Of a stretch of DNA of 64,000 nt, positions 36,998-46,082 are shown in pieces. Source of the DNA: Nitrospirota bacterium (lineage in GTDB: Bacteria > Nitrospirota > Nitrospiria > Nitrospirales > Nitrospiraceae). The position numbers and the translations under genes are program-made. The stretch covers positions 1-64,000 of the forward strand of contig JAUSMA010000017.1 of NCBI GenBank assembly GCA_030645475.1. Direction: 5' to 3'. The notes under the pieces are model-generated. The model was not told the origin of the DNA, did no database searches, and saw only the letters and a list, made by a program, of their open reading frames with translations. Every line of letters begins with the position of its first letter. Within the stretch, counting starts at the first letter, position 1.

Positions 36998-39682
36998 ATG
37001 AGTGCCAAACAAGACGTGGTCGACCTGACTGTGCGGGATGGCGATGCGGCGCAGCTTGGCCTCTTTCTGGCCGAGCAGCGCCGTATCATCGGTCAGCGTG
37101 TCATGGGTGGCGCATCGGGCGCCGAGACCCTCGCCGCCATGACCGAGCTCGTCGATGGGTTGATCCTCGGGCGTTATCGCGAGGCGATCCGGCATGGCGG
37201 TGATGCGTTAGCGAACGCGGGTCTTCGCCAATGTTGCGTCATCGCCTTGGGTGGATACGGCCGCCGTGAGTTGGCGCCCCATTCGGATGTCGATCTCATG
37301 TTTCTGTTCCTCCCCGAGGCGAAGTCACAGGTCGAGATGCTGGTGCGTGCGGTCTTGCATCCCTTGTGGGACTCTGGATTTCAGGTCGGACATAGCGTAC
37401 GGACGATTGCCGACTGCATCGAGCTGGCGGAGGCCGATGCGACCGTGAAGACCTCGATGATGGAGTCCCGGTTTCTTGCGGGAAGCCCCGAGTTATTCGA
37501 GCAGTTTCACAGCCGGTATATGCGGAAGGTCGTGGTCAAGAACCCGGATACCTACTTGGATCAGAAACTGGATGAGCGCCGGCGGGAGTACCAGAAGTTC
37601 GGCGAGACGGTATATTTGCTTGAGCCGAATGTCAAGAAAAGCACCGGTGGTCTTCGCGACTTGCACCTGTTGCAATGGGCCGGTATGGCCCGGTATCAGG
37701 CGCCGACGATCCGTGAACTCTCCGATCGCGGCATCCTGTCCAGGGCCGATTCCATCGCCCTCACAGAGGCACGGGATTTCTTGTGGCGAGTCCGGGCGCT
37801 CCTCCATGTCCATGCCGGCACGGCCCAGGAGATTTTGTCGTTCGATGAGCAGATCTGGCTGGCCCAACATTTCGGATTTCAGGACCAGCCGCATTTGTTG
37901 GCCGTCGAACAGTTCATGCAGCAGTATTACCGGCACACGACGGGCTTGCATGAAAGTTGTATGCGGTTTGTCGAGCGTTGTCGGAGCGTGCCGTTTTGGC
38001 GCAGAATCGCGCGGTTCTTGCCGGCGCCCCGCGTCGATGAATACTTCGTAGTCCGGGGCGGGGTGTTGACGGTTGCGGATGAATATCGCGCCAAGGTATT
38101 GGAAAGCCCGGCGTTGCTCCTCCGCCTGTTCGATGTCGCGCGAGCGCGGCGGCTGACCATCGTGCCGCCATTACTCGAAGACATCCACCGCCATGTCGAT
38201 ACGGTCTCGGCGGAGGCCTATCGGACGCCGGAGGTCAATCGCACCTTTCTCGCGATTCTCTCGGGGCCTGGCACCGCCAAGACGCTGGAGGCCATGCATC
38301 GGGCCTCGGTGCTGGAGAAATTGGTTCCCTCGATGAAACGCGTGCGTGGCCTCATGCAGTTCAATCAGTACCATAAGTATACGGTCGACGAGCACAGTTT
38401 GCTTGCGGTGACGCGGGCGGAAGACTTGGCACAGGATCAGGGGGTGATGGGGGACGTCTATCGCAGTATTAAGCGAAAAGATCTGCTCCATCTCGCCGTG
38501 TTGTTCCATGATCTGGGCAAGGGCCAGGAAGAAGATCACAGTGAAGCGGGGAAGCGATTGGTTGAAGAGGCAGCGGTTCGGCTTGGATTCGACGAGCAGG
38601 ACAAGCGCACCCTTGCATTCCTCGTGCAGAAACATTTGCTCATGGCTCACACGGCGTTTCGACGAGACCCGAACGACGTGAAGGTGGTGCTGCCCTTTGC
38701 CCGCGAAGTCGGGACGCCCGAAGTCTTGAAGAAGCTCTTGGTGCTCACGGCCGCGGATATCGCGGCCGTCGGTCCCGGTGTCTTGACCAAGTGGAAAGAA
38801 TCGCTGCTGATCGAACTCTACCAGCGCACGATGTCGGAGGTGTCCGGAGAGCGGAACGGCGTCGGGGCGCCAGAACGGGTTCGCCAGATTGCCGAAGAGG
38901 TGAGCCGGCATCCGCTCATGGCAGGACAATCCGATGGAACATTGGCCTGGGTCGAACAGCAACTGAGCCAATTCCCCGAGCGCTATATCTACGGCACGGT
39001 ATCGTCTCGTATGGCAGCGCATTTGGCGGCCGTGCGGCGATTGCATGTCGGTGAAGTGCTGGTGGAGACGGAGTTCAACGGGGAACTGGGGACCTGCGAA
39101 TATACCGTCGTGGCCCACAATGACGTGACGCCGGGCATGTTCTCGAAGATCGCCGGTGTCATGGCAGGCAGCGGGGTGCAGATTCTCGATGCGCAGATTC
39201 TTACCAGAGCCGACGGGATTGTGGTCGATACGTTCCAGGTGATGGATCCGGACTATCAGGGCGCACCTCCGGCCGAGCGGCTCCGGACGGTGGGCGACCG
39301 GATCGCGTCGGTCCTCAAGGGGTGGGAGCATGTCGATGATGTGCTGCGACGGGGCGCGCGGTTGAAGCTGACGCGATCGCTGCCGAAAGCTCCTGAAGCG
39401 ACGGAGGTGCGGGTCGACAATGAAACGTCGGACGCCTATACGATCATCGATGTCTTTGCCGATGACCGCCAGGGTTTATTGTATGTGATCACGAACACCA
39501 TTTTTCAGCTTGGGTTATCCATCCATGCCGCGCGCATCTCGACGCGCCTGGATCAGGTGGCCGACGTGTTCTACGTCGCCGATCAGCAGGGGAAGAAGCT
39601 GGAGGACCACGGGCAATTGGAGCGGTTACGAACGGGAGTCGAAACGGCCATCGAGAATTTTCTCGAGGCGAAAGCGGCCTAG
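36998..39682 (+). CDS. glnD: PII uridylyltransferase / uridylyl-removing enzyme
   Basis: The protein of about 894 residues has the nucleotidyltransferase motif GGYGRRELAPHSDVDLMF, the GlnD-linker, an HD hydrolase domain (FHDLGKGQEEDHSEAG) and two C-terminal ACT domains (about residues 700-780 and 810-890; second: IIDVFADDRQGLLYVITNTI). It modifies PII according to glutamine. A GTG at 36992 is an alternative start. It follows glnB by 2 bases. Confidence 0.95.
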   Translation: MSAKQDVVDLTVRDGDAAQLGLFLAEQRRIIGQRVMGGASGAETLAAMTELVDGLILGRYREAIRHGGDALANAGLRQCCVIALGGYGRRELAPHSDVDLMFLFLPEAKSQVEMLVRAVLHPLWDSGFQVGHSVRTIADCIELAEADATVKTSMMESRFLAGSPELFEQFHSRYMRKVVVKNPDTYLDQKLDERRREYQKFGETVYLLEPNVKKSTGGLRDLHLLQWAGMARYQAPTIRELSDRGILSRADSIALTEARDFLWRVRALLHVHAGTAQEILSFDEQIWLAQHFGFQDQPHLLAVEQFMQQYYRHTTGLHESCMRFVERCRSVPFWRRIARFLPAPRVDEYFVVRGGVLTVADEYRAKVLESPALLLRLFDVARARRLTIVPPLLEDIHRHVDTVSAEAYRTPEVNRTFLAILSGPGTAKTLEAMHRASVLEKLVPSMKRVRGLMQFNQYHKYTVDEHSLLAVTRAEDLAQDQGVMGDVYRSIKRKDLLHLAVLFHDLGKGQEEDHSEAGKRLVEEAAVRLGFDEQDKRTLAFLVQKHLLMAHTAFRRDPNDVKVVLPFAREVGTPEVLKKLLVLTAADIAAVGPGVLTKWKESLLIELYQRTMSEVSGERNGVGAPERVRQIAEEVSRHPLMAGQSDGTLAWVEQQLSQFPERYIYGTVSSRMAAHLAAVRRLHVGEVLVETEFNGELGTCEYTVVAHNDVTPGMFSKIAGVMAGSGVQILDAQILTRADGIVVDTFQVMDPDYQGAPPAERLRTVGDRIASVLKGWEHVDDVLRRGARLKLTRSLPKAPEATEVRVDNETSDAYTIIDVFADDRQGLLYVITNTIFQLGLSIHAARISTRLDQVADVFYVADQQGKKLEDHGQLERLRTGVETAIENFLEAKAA

Positions 39683-39729
39683 CAGAGGCGGCGCAGTCTC
39701 ATTCAGGGGTCATTTGAAAGGAGAAGGGG

Positions 39730-41139
39730 ATGAACGTACGTGAAGTGTTGGAGTATGTGAAGAAACATAAAGTCCAGATCGTCGACTTGAAGTTTGTCGA
39801 TCTCATCGGGACCTGGCAGCATTTCAGTATCCCGACGAATGAATTGACGGAGGACCTCTTCAAGGACGGGTCCGGACTGGACGGCTCCTCCATTCGCGGC
39901 TGGAAGGCCATCAACAACAGCGACATGTTGGTCGTGCCGGATCCGTCGACGGCTTGTCTCGATCCGTTCTGTGCGGTCCCGACGCTGAGCCTCATCGGCA
40001 ACGTGGTCGATCCGATCACGCGCGAGACCTACGATCGCGATCCGCGCTATGTCGCCCAGAAGGCGGAGAAATACCTCCAGAGCACGAAGATCGGCGATAC
40101 CTCCTACTGGGGTCCCGAGGCCGAGTTCTTCATTTTCGATCAAGCCCGGTACGATCAGAATGGTCACAGCGGTTACTACTTCATCGACTCCGAAGAAGGC
40201 GTGTGGAACATGGGGCAGGAAGGCCACAACCTGGGCGGCAAAATCCGCCAGAAGGAAGGCTATTTCCCCGTCGCTCCGACCGATACGCAACAGGACATCC
40301 GCAGCGAGATGATTCTGGAGATGGAGAAAGCCGGTATCCAGATCGAGAAGCATCACCACGAAGTCGCCACGGCCGGTCAGGCGGAAATCGATATCCGCTT
40401 CGACTCGCTGGTCAGGACAGCAGACAAAATGATGATGTACAAGTACATCGTCAAGAACGTGGCTCGCCGACATGGCAAGACTGCGACCTTCATGCCGAAG
40501 CCGATTTTCGGCGATAACGGATCGGGCATGCATAGCCACCAGAGCATCTGGAAGGACGGCAAGCCCCTGTTCGCCGGGAAGGAATATGCGGGCGTGTCGC
40601 AGATGTGCCTGCATTACATCGGCGGCATTCTGAAACATGCGCCGGCGCTGGCGGCCTTTACCAATCCCACGACGAACTCCTACAAGCGCTTGACGCCAGG
40701 GTTCGAAGCTCCGGTGTTGTTGGCCTATTCCAGCCGGAATCGGTCGGCCGGCATCCGGATTCCCATGTATTCACCGAGCCCCAAGGCGAAGCGGATCGAG
40801 GTGCGGTTCCCAGACCCGGCCGCGAATCCCTATCTCGCCTTCTCCGCCATGCTCATGGCCGGGTTGGACGGTATCCAGAACAAGATCAACCCCGGTGAAC
40901 CGGCTGAGCAGGATCTCTACGATCTCGAGGCGAAGGCAGCGGCGAAGATTCGAACCATGCCGGGCAGCCTCGACGAAGCGTTGAACAACCTTGAGAAGGA
41001 CCATGAGTTCCTGCTCAAAGGCGGGGTCTTCAGCAAGGACCTGATCGAAGCCTGGATCGGGTACAAGCGGACCAAGGAAGTCGATACCATGCGGTTGCGT
41101 CCGCATCCGTATGAGTTCTACCTCTATTACGACGTCTAG
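39730..41139 (+). CDS. glnA: Glutamine synthetase type I
   Basis: The 469-residue enzyme makes glutamine from glutamate, ammonia and ATP. It has the beta-Grasp start ([14 protein letters not shown]), [11 protein letters not shown], the ATP site [20 protein letters not shown] and the adenylylation tyrosine in [10 protein letters not shown], as expected where GlnE is present. GAAAGGAGAAGGGG precedes the ATG. It ends the porin-amt-gln run. Confidence 0.96.
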   Translation: MNVREVLEYVKKHKVQIVDLKFVDLIGTWQHFSIPTNELTEDLFKDGSGLDGSSIRGWKAINNSDMLVVPDPSTACLDPFCAVPTLSLIGNVVDPITRETYDRDPRYVAQKAEKYLQSTKIGDTSYWGPEAEFFIFDQARYDQNGHSGYYFIDSEEGVWNMGQEGHNLGGKIRQKEGYFPVAPTDTQQDIRSEMILEMEKAGIQIEKHHHEVATAGQAEIDIRFDSLVRTADKMMMYKYIVKNVARRHGKTATFMPKPIFGDNGSGMHSHQSIWKDGKPLFAGKEYAGVSQMCLHYIGGILKHAPALAAFTNPTTNSYKRLTPGFEAPVLLAYSSRNRSAGIRIPMYSPSPKAKRIEVRFPDPAANPYLAFSAMLMAGLDGIQNKINPGEPAEQDLYDLEAKAAAKIRTMPGSLDEALNNLEKDHEFLLKGGVFSKDLIEAWIGYKRTKEVDTMRLRPHPYEFYLYYDV

Positions 41140-41165
41140 AGTACAGGACCCATCTTAGGTATGGG

Positions 41166-41194
41166 TTGACCTGGTCGGGGAGGCATGGTACATA
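41166..41194 (+). promoter_or_regulatory. Promoter candidate for the ABC transporter-cynS operon
   Basis: TTGACC at 41166-41171 and TACATA at 41189-41194 are 17 bases apart, with TGG just before the -10 (extended type). The start of transcription would be near 41201, shortly before the hairpin at 41213. A 6-base inverted repeat (41148-41153 with 41161-41166) overlaps the -35 and could be an operator or weak terminator after glnA. Confidence 0.5.
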
Positions 41195-41212
41195 TCTCCC
41201 TATGAGCGGAGT

Positions 41213-41306
41213 CGAGGCAACGGCGCCTCGGTAAGGCTCTCGACATACGGCAAACGGACAACGGCGTCCGTCATTCTGGAAAGAGTGGCGGACGCCGTTT
41301 TGTTTT
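41213..41306 (+). promoter_or_regulatory. ANTAR-type dual-hairpin antitermination element 1, cyanate operon leader
   Basis: P1 (41213-41230) is a perfect CGAGGC/GCCTCG stem with loop AACGGC. After 23 bases, P2 (41254-41271) is a perfect ACGGAC/GTCCGT stem with the same loop. The P2 loop and 3' arm are the left arm of the terminator at 41260, so only one of the two can form. It is the clearest example in the window. Confidence 0.88.
41260..41306 (+). terminator. Regulated terminator 1 in the cyanate operon leader
   Basis: Eleven bases at 41260-41270 pair perfectly with 41289-41299, followed by a T-rich tail (TTTTGTTTT). It lies 190 bp upstream of the first gene and 120 bp after glnA, with a promoter between, so it works as an attenuator. 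Confidence 0.9.
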
Positions 41307-41372
41307 CGGCACAGGTCGTCGGAGATCGGTGCCAACGTACACAGTGGATAGGCCGGTGCCGACCTATCAATG

Positions 41373-41423
41373 CGGACAATGGCGTCCGTCTCTCACGACT
41401 GGGAGGCGGACGCTTTTTATTTT
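41373..41423 (+). promoter_or_regulatory. ANTAR-type element 2 in the cyanate operon leader, with terminator
   Basis: A hairpin at 41373-41388 (CGGAC/GTCCG, loop AATGGC) has the A1/G4 pattern. Its loop end and 3' arm overlap a 13-pair terminator stem (41382-41394 with 41401-41413, two wobble pairs, six-base loop) followed by TTTTTATTTT. A partner P1 is not clear; the upstream stem GATAGG/CCTATC (41346-41367) does not have a hexaloop of the right type. This is the second attenuator in tandem. Confidence 0.78.
41382..41423 (+). terminator. Regulated terminator 2 in the cyanate operon leader
   Basis: The 13-pair stem and T-rich tail end 72 bp before the first gene of the operon. The stem uses the 3' half of the hairpin at 41373. 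Confidence 0.88.
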
Positions 41424-41495
41424 CAGCATGTTCAGTGATCGGATCTTGGGACTCGGTAAACAAACAGTTGCCGAAACACACAGAAGGAGGCGGTC

Positions 41496-42827
41496 ATGAG
41501 CGAAGGAGATGGGGCCAGTAAGCGGACGATGACAGCGAATCCAAAAGCTGTCGTGAAAGCCGAATCCTCCGAGGAGTATTTTGAGCGCAACGTCGAGCAA
41601 GCTGTGGTGTCGGCTGTTATCCAAGCTGCCGTTCCATCACGCCGGAGGTTTCTCGCATCCATGGGAGCCGCAGCGCTAACGGCGCTTGTCGCTGAATTAC
41701 TCCCGTTGAAAGAGTTCGCCGCATTCGCGGCCGATCCGGTCGGGAAGCCGGAAAAGACAGACCTCAGTATCGGCTTTATTCCCATTACCTGTGCCACGCC
41801 GATTATCATGGCGGAGCCGCTGGGGTTCTATAGCAAGCATGGCCTGAATGCCAAGGTCAAACGTGCAGCCGGCTGGGCCATGGTGCGGGATTGGGCCATC
41901 AACAAAGATGTCGACGCGGCGCATATGTTGTCGCCCATGCCACTGGCGATCACCCTGGGGGCCGGTTCCGTCCCCGTGCCGTTTTACATGCCGGCGGTGG
42001 AGAATATTAACGGCCAAGCGATCACGCTGCATAACAAGCACAAGGGCGTCAAAACTGCCGCCGACATGAAGGGGTTTCGGTTCTGTGTGCCGTTCGACTA
42101 TTCGATGCATAACTATCTTCTGCGCTATTTCTTGGCGGAAGGTGGCGTGCATCCTGACAAAGATGTGCAAATCCGTGTCGTGCCGCCACCGGAGATGGTG
42201 GCCAATCTGAAAGCTGGCAACGTCGATGGATATCTGGCTCCCGATCCTTTCAACCAACGGGCGGTCTACGAAAACGCAGGGTTCATCTTCAAACTCTCCA
42301 AGGAAATCTGGGATAAGCATCCCTGTTGCGGTTTCGCGATTTCCAAGGACTTTGCCACGCAGTACCCGAATACGTTTCTGGCGCTCTTCCGGTCTATCGT
42401 GGATGCCACACACTACGCGTCGAACCCGGCTCATCGGAAAGAGATTGCCGAGGCGATTGCACCGACGAATTATTTGAATCAGCCGGTGACGGTCTTGGAA
42501 CAGGTGCTGACGGGAACCTACGCGGACGGATTGGGCGCAATCAAGAAGGATCCGAGCCGTATCGATTTCGATCCCTTTCCCTGGCACTCGATGGCGATTT
42601 GGATCATGACCCAAATGAAACGGTGGGGTCATTTAAAGGGCGAGGTCAATTACAGCGCCGTGGCCGAGCAAGTGTATCGAGCGGCCGACTGCGATCGGAT
42701 CGCCAAGGAGCTTGGTTATCCAACGCATCAGGGAGTGATGGCCAAACATACGATCATGGGCCGGGAGTTCGATGCAACCCAACCGGATGCCTATGTTCGC
42801 AGCTTTAAAATCCACAGTATGGCGTAA
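41496..42827 (+). CDS. ABC transporter substrate-binding protein, NrtA/CynA type
   Basis: The 443-residue product has a long N-region with a Tat-like signal (SRRRFLASMGAAALTALVAE), then the NrtA/CmpA fold (IGFIPITCATPIIMAEPLGF and HMLSPMPLAITLGAG). This family binds nitrate, nitrite, cyanate or bicarbonate. The operon also encodes cyanase, FNT and nitrite reductase, so cyanate or nitrite is the likely ligand (inference). AAGGAGG precedes the ATG. Confidence 0.9.
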   Translation: MSEGDGASKRTMTANPKAVVKAESSEEYFERNVEQAVVSAVIQAAVPSRRRFLASMGAAALTALVAELLPLKEFAAFAADPVGKPEKTDLSIGFIPITCATPIIMAEPLGFYSKHGLNAKVKRAAGWAMVRDWAINKDVDAAHMLSPMPLAITLGAGSVPVPFYMPAVENINGQAITLHNKHKGVKTAADMKGFRFCVPFDYSMHNYLLRYFLAEGGVHPDKDVQIRVVPPPEMVANLKAGNVDGYLAPDPFNQRAVYENAGFIFKLSKEIWDKHPCCGFAISKDFATQYPNTFLALFRSIVDATHYASNPAHRKEIAEAIAPTNYLNQPVTVLEQVLTGTYADGLGAIKKDPSRIDFDPFPWHSMAIWIMTQMKRWGHLKGEVNYSAVAEQVYRAADCDRIAKELGYPTHQGVMAKHTIMGREFDATQPDAYVRSFKIHSMA

Positions 42828-42848
42828 TAGTCGAAAAGGCCTGGAACT

Positions 42849-43730
42849 ATGAAAACAAATGGAAATGGCAGTCCGTGGATGATTTCGGTGTTTATCCTCG
42901 TGATTTTTCTCGGCGGGTGGCATTTGCTGACGCTGCGGTCGTCTTTTGACGCGAAGGGCAAGACGGACGAACAACTACAGATGATGGAGTTCAACGGAGA
43001 CATCGTTCGAGCTGGAGCGGGAGGCTACGTCTGGAACCCTGAGAAGATGAAGGGTGTGCCGGGTCCTCTCGCAGTGGTGGAGAAAGCGAGAACTGAATTG
43101 AGCGAGGCCTTCGTCATCAAGGGAACCAACGACCACGGCATCGGCTACCTGGTTCTCTACACCGTCTCGAGATTCGCGGGAGGGTTCCTTGCGGCATCGG
43201 TCGTAGCGATCATCTTCGGTGTCCTCCTGGGGCTGAACCGCGTCCTGTTCCGAGCCGTCAACCCGTTCATTCAGGTCTTAAAACCGATCTCGCCGCTGGC
43301 CTGGATGCCCTTGCTGCTGTACACGGTCAAGGACCCCAAATGGACAGCCGTCTTGGTCGTGTTTATGGCAGCCGTTTGGCCGACTCTGGCGACGACGGCG
43401 TTCGGAGTAAGTTCGCTCAAGAAGGAATATTTACACGTCGCGGCGATTCTGCAGCTGTCTTGGTTCAAGCGGCTCTATCGGGTGATTTTGCCAGGGGCAG
43501 CCCCGACCATCGTGAACGGTCTGAGAATCGCGTTCGGGAGCGCATTGGTGGCCGTGGTGCCGGCAGAGATGCTGCTGGGTGAGTTGGGCGTCGGCTACCT
43601 AAGTTGGATCGAATGGAACAATCTCGACATTGCCGGGGTCATTTTCGCGATTTTGGTGGTCGGGGTCGTCGGCGTCATTCTGGATTCAGGATTCAATAAA
43701 CTTGCCGGTCTCGTAACCTATCAGGAGTAA
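42849..43730 (+). CDS. ABC transporter permease, NrtB/CynB type
   Basis: The 293-residue product has an N-terminal membrane segment, a periplasmic insertion of about 70 residues, then a permease domain with the EAA-type loop ILQLSWFKRLYRVILPGAAP. It forms the membrane channel for the preceding binding protein. It ends 2 bases before the ATPase gene. Confidence 0.92.
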   Translation: MKTNGNGSPWMISVFILVIFLGGWHLLTLRSSFDAKGKTDEQLQMMEFNGDIVRAGAGGYVWNPEKMKGVPGPLAVVEKARTELSEAFVIKGTNDHGIGYLVLYTVSRFAGGFLAASVVAIIFGVLLGLNRVLFRAVNPFIQVLKPISPLAWMPLLLYTVKDPKWTAVLVVFMAAVWPTLATTAFGVSSLKKEYLHVAAILQLSWFKRLYRVILPGAAPTIVNGLRIAFGSALVAVVPAEMLLGELGVGYLSWIEWNNLDIAGVIFAILVVGVVGVILDSGFNKLAGLVTYQE

Positions 43731-43732
43731 CC

Positions 43733-44581
43733 ATGTCATTTCTCGTTGTCGATCATGTGAGCAAGTTTTTCCCCGGTCATGCCGGAGGTGGAGACGTGTG
43801 TATCTTCAAAGACGTGACCTTGAAAGTCGACAAGGGCGAGTTTGTCACCGTGATCGGCCATTCGGGATGCGGCAAGAGCACCTTGCTCAACATCATCGCC
43901 GGGTTGGAAACCCTGTCGGAAGGCGGCGTGATCTTGAATGGGCGCGAGGTGTCCGGCCCTGGATTGGACCGGATGGTGGTGTTCCAGAATTTTGCTCTCA
44001 TGCCCTGGATGACGGTGTTCGAGAACATCTCGCTGGCCGTCCGGTCGGCCTACCCGGATTGGGAACACGGACAGGTGGTGGCGCATGTGCATAAGTACAT
44101 TGCGTTGGTCGGACTGAAGGGAGCTGAAGATAAGCGGCCGATCGCCTTATCAGGAGGCATGAAGCAGCGAGTCGGTCTCGCCAGGGCCTTTTCAATTGAG
44201 CCCAAGGTGTTGCTGCTCGATGAGCCCTTCGCTCAGATCGATGCGCTGACCAGAGGAGTCATTCAAGAGGAATTAGTTCAGATGTGGAACGCCACGCGCA
44301 ACACGGTATTCATGGTCACACACGATGTGGACGAGGCCATTCTCTTGTCTGACCGCATCATGCTCATGACGAACGGGCCATCATCGCGCATTGCGGAGAT
44401 TGTGGATGTGACGATCCCGCGTCCCAGATCGAGAGATTCGGTCATTGAACATCCCCATTACTACAAGATCAGGAACCATGTGATTCATTTTCTCGTCCGT
44501 CATGCGTCGCATGGAGTGGTGGGTGAGGGGGCGGTGCCAGGAGAATCGTCGGAGGCCGTTCCGCTCGTCGTGAGGTTCTGA
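43733..44581 (+). CDS. ABC transporter ATP-binding protein, NrtD/CynD type
   Basis: The 282-residue ATPase has Walker A GHSGCGKST, the Q-loop VVFQNFALMPWM, signature LSGGMKQRVGLA, Walker B VLLLDEPFAQID and MVTHDVDEAI. It lacks the extra regulatory C-terminal domain of NrtC. It completes the three-gene transporter. Confidence 0.93.
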   Translation: MSFLVVDHVSKFFPGHAGGGDVCIFKDVTLKVDKGEFVTVIGHSGCGKSTLLNIIAGLETLSEGGVILNGREVSGPGLDRMVVFQNFALMPWMTVFENISLAVRSAYPDWEHGQVVAHVHKYIALVGLKGAEDKRPIALSGGMKQRVGLARAFSIEPKVLLLDEPFAQIDALTRGVIQEELVQMWNATRNTVFMVTHDVDEAILLSDRIMLMTNGPSSRIAEIVDVTIPRPRSRDSVIEHPHYYKIRNHVIHFLVRHASHGVVGEGAVPGESSEAVPLVVRF

Positions 44582-44632
44582 AGGAACGGGAGTGCGCCTG
44601 TGCCAGAGGCATTAACAAAGGAGGAATATGCG

Positions 44633-45073
44633 ATGGAAGTGAAGAAAGCGAAAGACGCGATTAAAGCAAAGCGGATGGAGAAAAAGGTAACGATCGCTGA
44701 GGTGGCCAAAGCGGTCGGGAGAAATCCAACCTTTGTTGCAGCGGTGTTGCAGGGGACACACAAGTTGCCGGCTGAGGAGGCGAAGAAGGTCGGCGACTTG
44801 TTGGGCCTCGATGCAGACCTGACCGCGTCGTTGAGTAAATTCCCGGTTCGCACCGATTACCCGATTACGACTGATCCGTTCAAGTATCGCTTGATGGAGA
44901 TCATCGGGGTCTATGGCGATTCGATGCGCGAACAGGCCAACGAGATGTTCGGCGACGGCATCATGAGCGCGATTGACTTCACGCTCGACATGGAAAAGGT
45001 GACCGGCAGCCAGGGCGAGGCCCGGTGCAAGATTACGCTGAACGGGAAGTGGCTCGAGTATAAGACGTTTTAG
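44633..45073 (+). CDS. cynS: Cyanase (cyanate hydratase)
   Basis: The 146-residue enzyme converts cyanate and bicarbonate to ammonia and CO2. It has an N-terminal helix-turn-helix-like half (VTIAEVAKAVGRNPTFVAAV) and a C-terminal catalytic half; the catalytic Arg, Glu and Ser are seen as R86 and E89 (KYRLMEI) and S112 (IMSAIDF). A GTG at 44600 is in frame, but AAAGGAGGA seven bases before 44633 and the family N-terminus favour the ATG. The released ammonia could feed glnA and ammonia oxidisers. Confidence 0.95.
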   Translation: MEVKKAKDAIKAKRMEKKVTIAEVAKAVGRNPTFVAAVLQGTHKLPAEEAKKVGDLLGLDADLTASLSKFPVRTDYPITTDPFKYRLMEIIGVYGDSMREQANEMFGDGIMSAIDFTLDMEKVTGSQGEARCKITLNGKWLEYKTF

Positions 45074-45097
45074 CGACCATCCGAGAGTGGGTCTGGT

Positions 45098-45199
45098 GCG
45101 GGAACAAAGGCGTTCCTGCCGCGTAACGACAGAGCGAGATGCGAAGCGGACAACGGCGTCCGTCTCCTATGCGGGAAGACGGACGCCGTTGTGCTTTTT
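45098..45199 (+). promoter_or_regulatory. ANTAR-type dual-hairpin antitermination element between cynS and the FNT gene
   Basis: P1 (45098-45119) has an 8-pair stem with one wobble and loop AAAGGC. After a 27-base spacing, P2 (45147-45162) has CGGAC/GTCCG and loop AACGGC. Both loops show A1 and G4. The P2 loop and 3' arm form the left arm of the terminator at 45152. It begins 25 bp after cynS, so it controls read-through from cynS to the FNT-nirA genes. Confidence 0.86.
45152..45199 (+). terminator. Regulated terminator between cynS and the FNT gene
   Basis: Thirteen bases at 45152-45164 pair perfectly with 45178-45190, followed by GTGC and TTTTT. By default it would end the transporter-cynS transcript. 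Confidence 0.9.
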
Positions 45200-45224
45200 G
45201 AATGTGATGATAAAGGAGGCCTCG

Positions 45225-46052
45225 ATGTATACGACGGATCACGAGCGGATTGCATCGTTGGCGGCGAAGAAACATCGGTTCCTGGAGGTCTCGCTGTCAC
45301 GCTACCTCATACTGTCGGCCCTGGCAGGCGTCTATGTGGGATTCGGCATCGCGTTGATTTTCAGCCTCGGTGGGCCGCTGGCCGCGGTCGGATCGCCGAT
45401 GGTCAAGCTGGTGATGGGTCTGTCCTTCGGGATCGCCCTGACATTGGTGATCTTTGCCGGATCGGAATTGTTCACCGGGAATAACATGACCGGAGTGATC
45501 GGCGGGCTGTCGCGCAGTCTCACCTGGACTCAAGTGGCGCAGCTCAACGTATGGTCCTGGGTCGGTAATCTCATCGGCTCGCTGGTGCTGGCCTGGCTGG
45601 TCGTCCAATCGGGCGTCCTGTCCAAGGGCCCGCAGGCCGACCTGATCGGAAATGTGGCGGCTATGAAAATGTCGCTGCCGGCGTGGGAGCTGTTCCTTCG
45701 GGGTCTTTTGTGTAACTGGCTCGTCTGCCTGGCGGTCTGGACCTCCGGGAGGACGACGAACGATGCGGCCAAGATCATGCTGATCTTCTGGTGTCTGTTC
45801 GCGTTTATCGGGACCGGGTTTGAACATAGCGTTGCCAATCAATCGTTTCTCGGCATGGCGTTGTTTCTCCCCCATGGGGACGCAGTCAGTTGGACAGGTT
45901 ATTGGTACAACCAGTTCTATGTCGTCTTGGGAAACATCGTCGGCGGCGGGCTGTTCGTCGGTGGTCTGTATTGGCTCGCGAGTCCCTATACCGTCGCCTG
46001 TATTGAGCCAAAGGAATTGCCGCGTGTCATTCCGGCACGGGAGGCCTGCTGA
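45225..46052 (+). CDS. Formate/nitrite transporter family channel
   Basis: The 275-residue product has six membrane segments, the motif ELFTGNNMTGVIGG, and the central-pore histidine in GFEHSVANQ, as in FocA and NirC. The ATG at 45225 follows AAAGGAGG; the frame is open further upstream across the terminator, which is not translated. Beside nirA, nitrite uptake is the likely role. Confidence 0.92.
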   Translation: MYTTDHERIASLAAKKHRFLEVSLSRYLILSALAGVYVGFGIALIFSLGGPLAAVGSPMVKLVMGLSFGIALTLVIFAGSELFTGNNMTGVIGGLSRSLTWTQVAQLNVWSWVGNLIGSLVLAWLVVQSGVLSKGPQADLIGNVAAMKMSLPAWELFLRGLLCNWLVCLAVWTSGRTTNDAAKIMLIFWCLFAFIGTGFEHSVANQSFLGMALFLPHGDAVSWTGYWYNQFYVVLGNIVGGGLFVGGLYWLASPYTVACIEPKELPRVIPAREAC

Positions 46053-46082
46053 ATCCAGGATTCAACAAGAGAGGAGGGAGCC

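Noticed and set aside
38171-39331. A 386-codon open frame on the minus strand
   Set aside because: It is antisense to glnD, whose HD and ACT motifs are unmistakable; the antisense product has no family features.
41346-41367. GATAGG/CCTATC stem as P1 of the second cyanate-leader element
   Set aside because: The loop is ten bases, or GGTGCC if extended, and so lacks the A1/G4 hexaloop. The spacing to P2 is also much shorter than in the other elements.
45087-45224. An N-terminal extension of the FNT channel
   Set aside because: The open frame runs through the hairpin and terminator of the leader. The ATG at 45225 has a strong ribosome-binding site and the normal family length.
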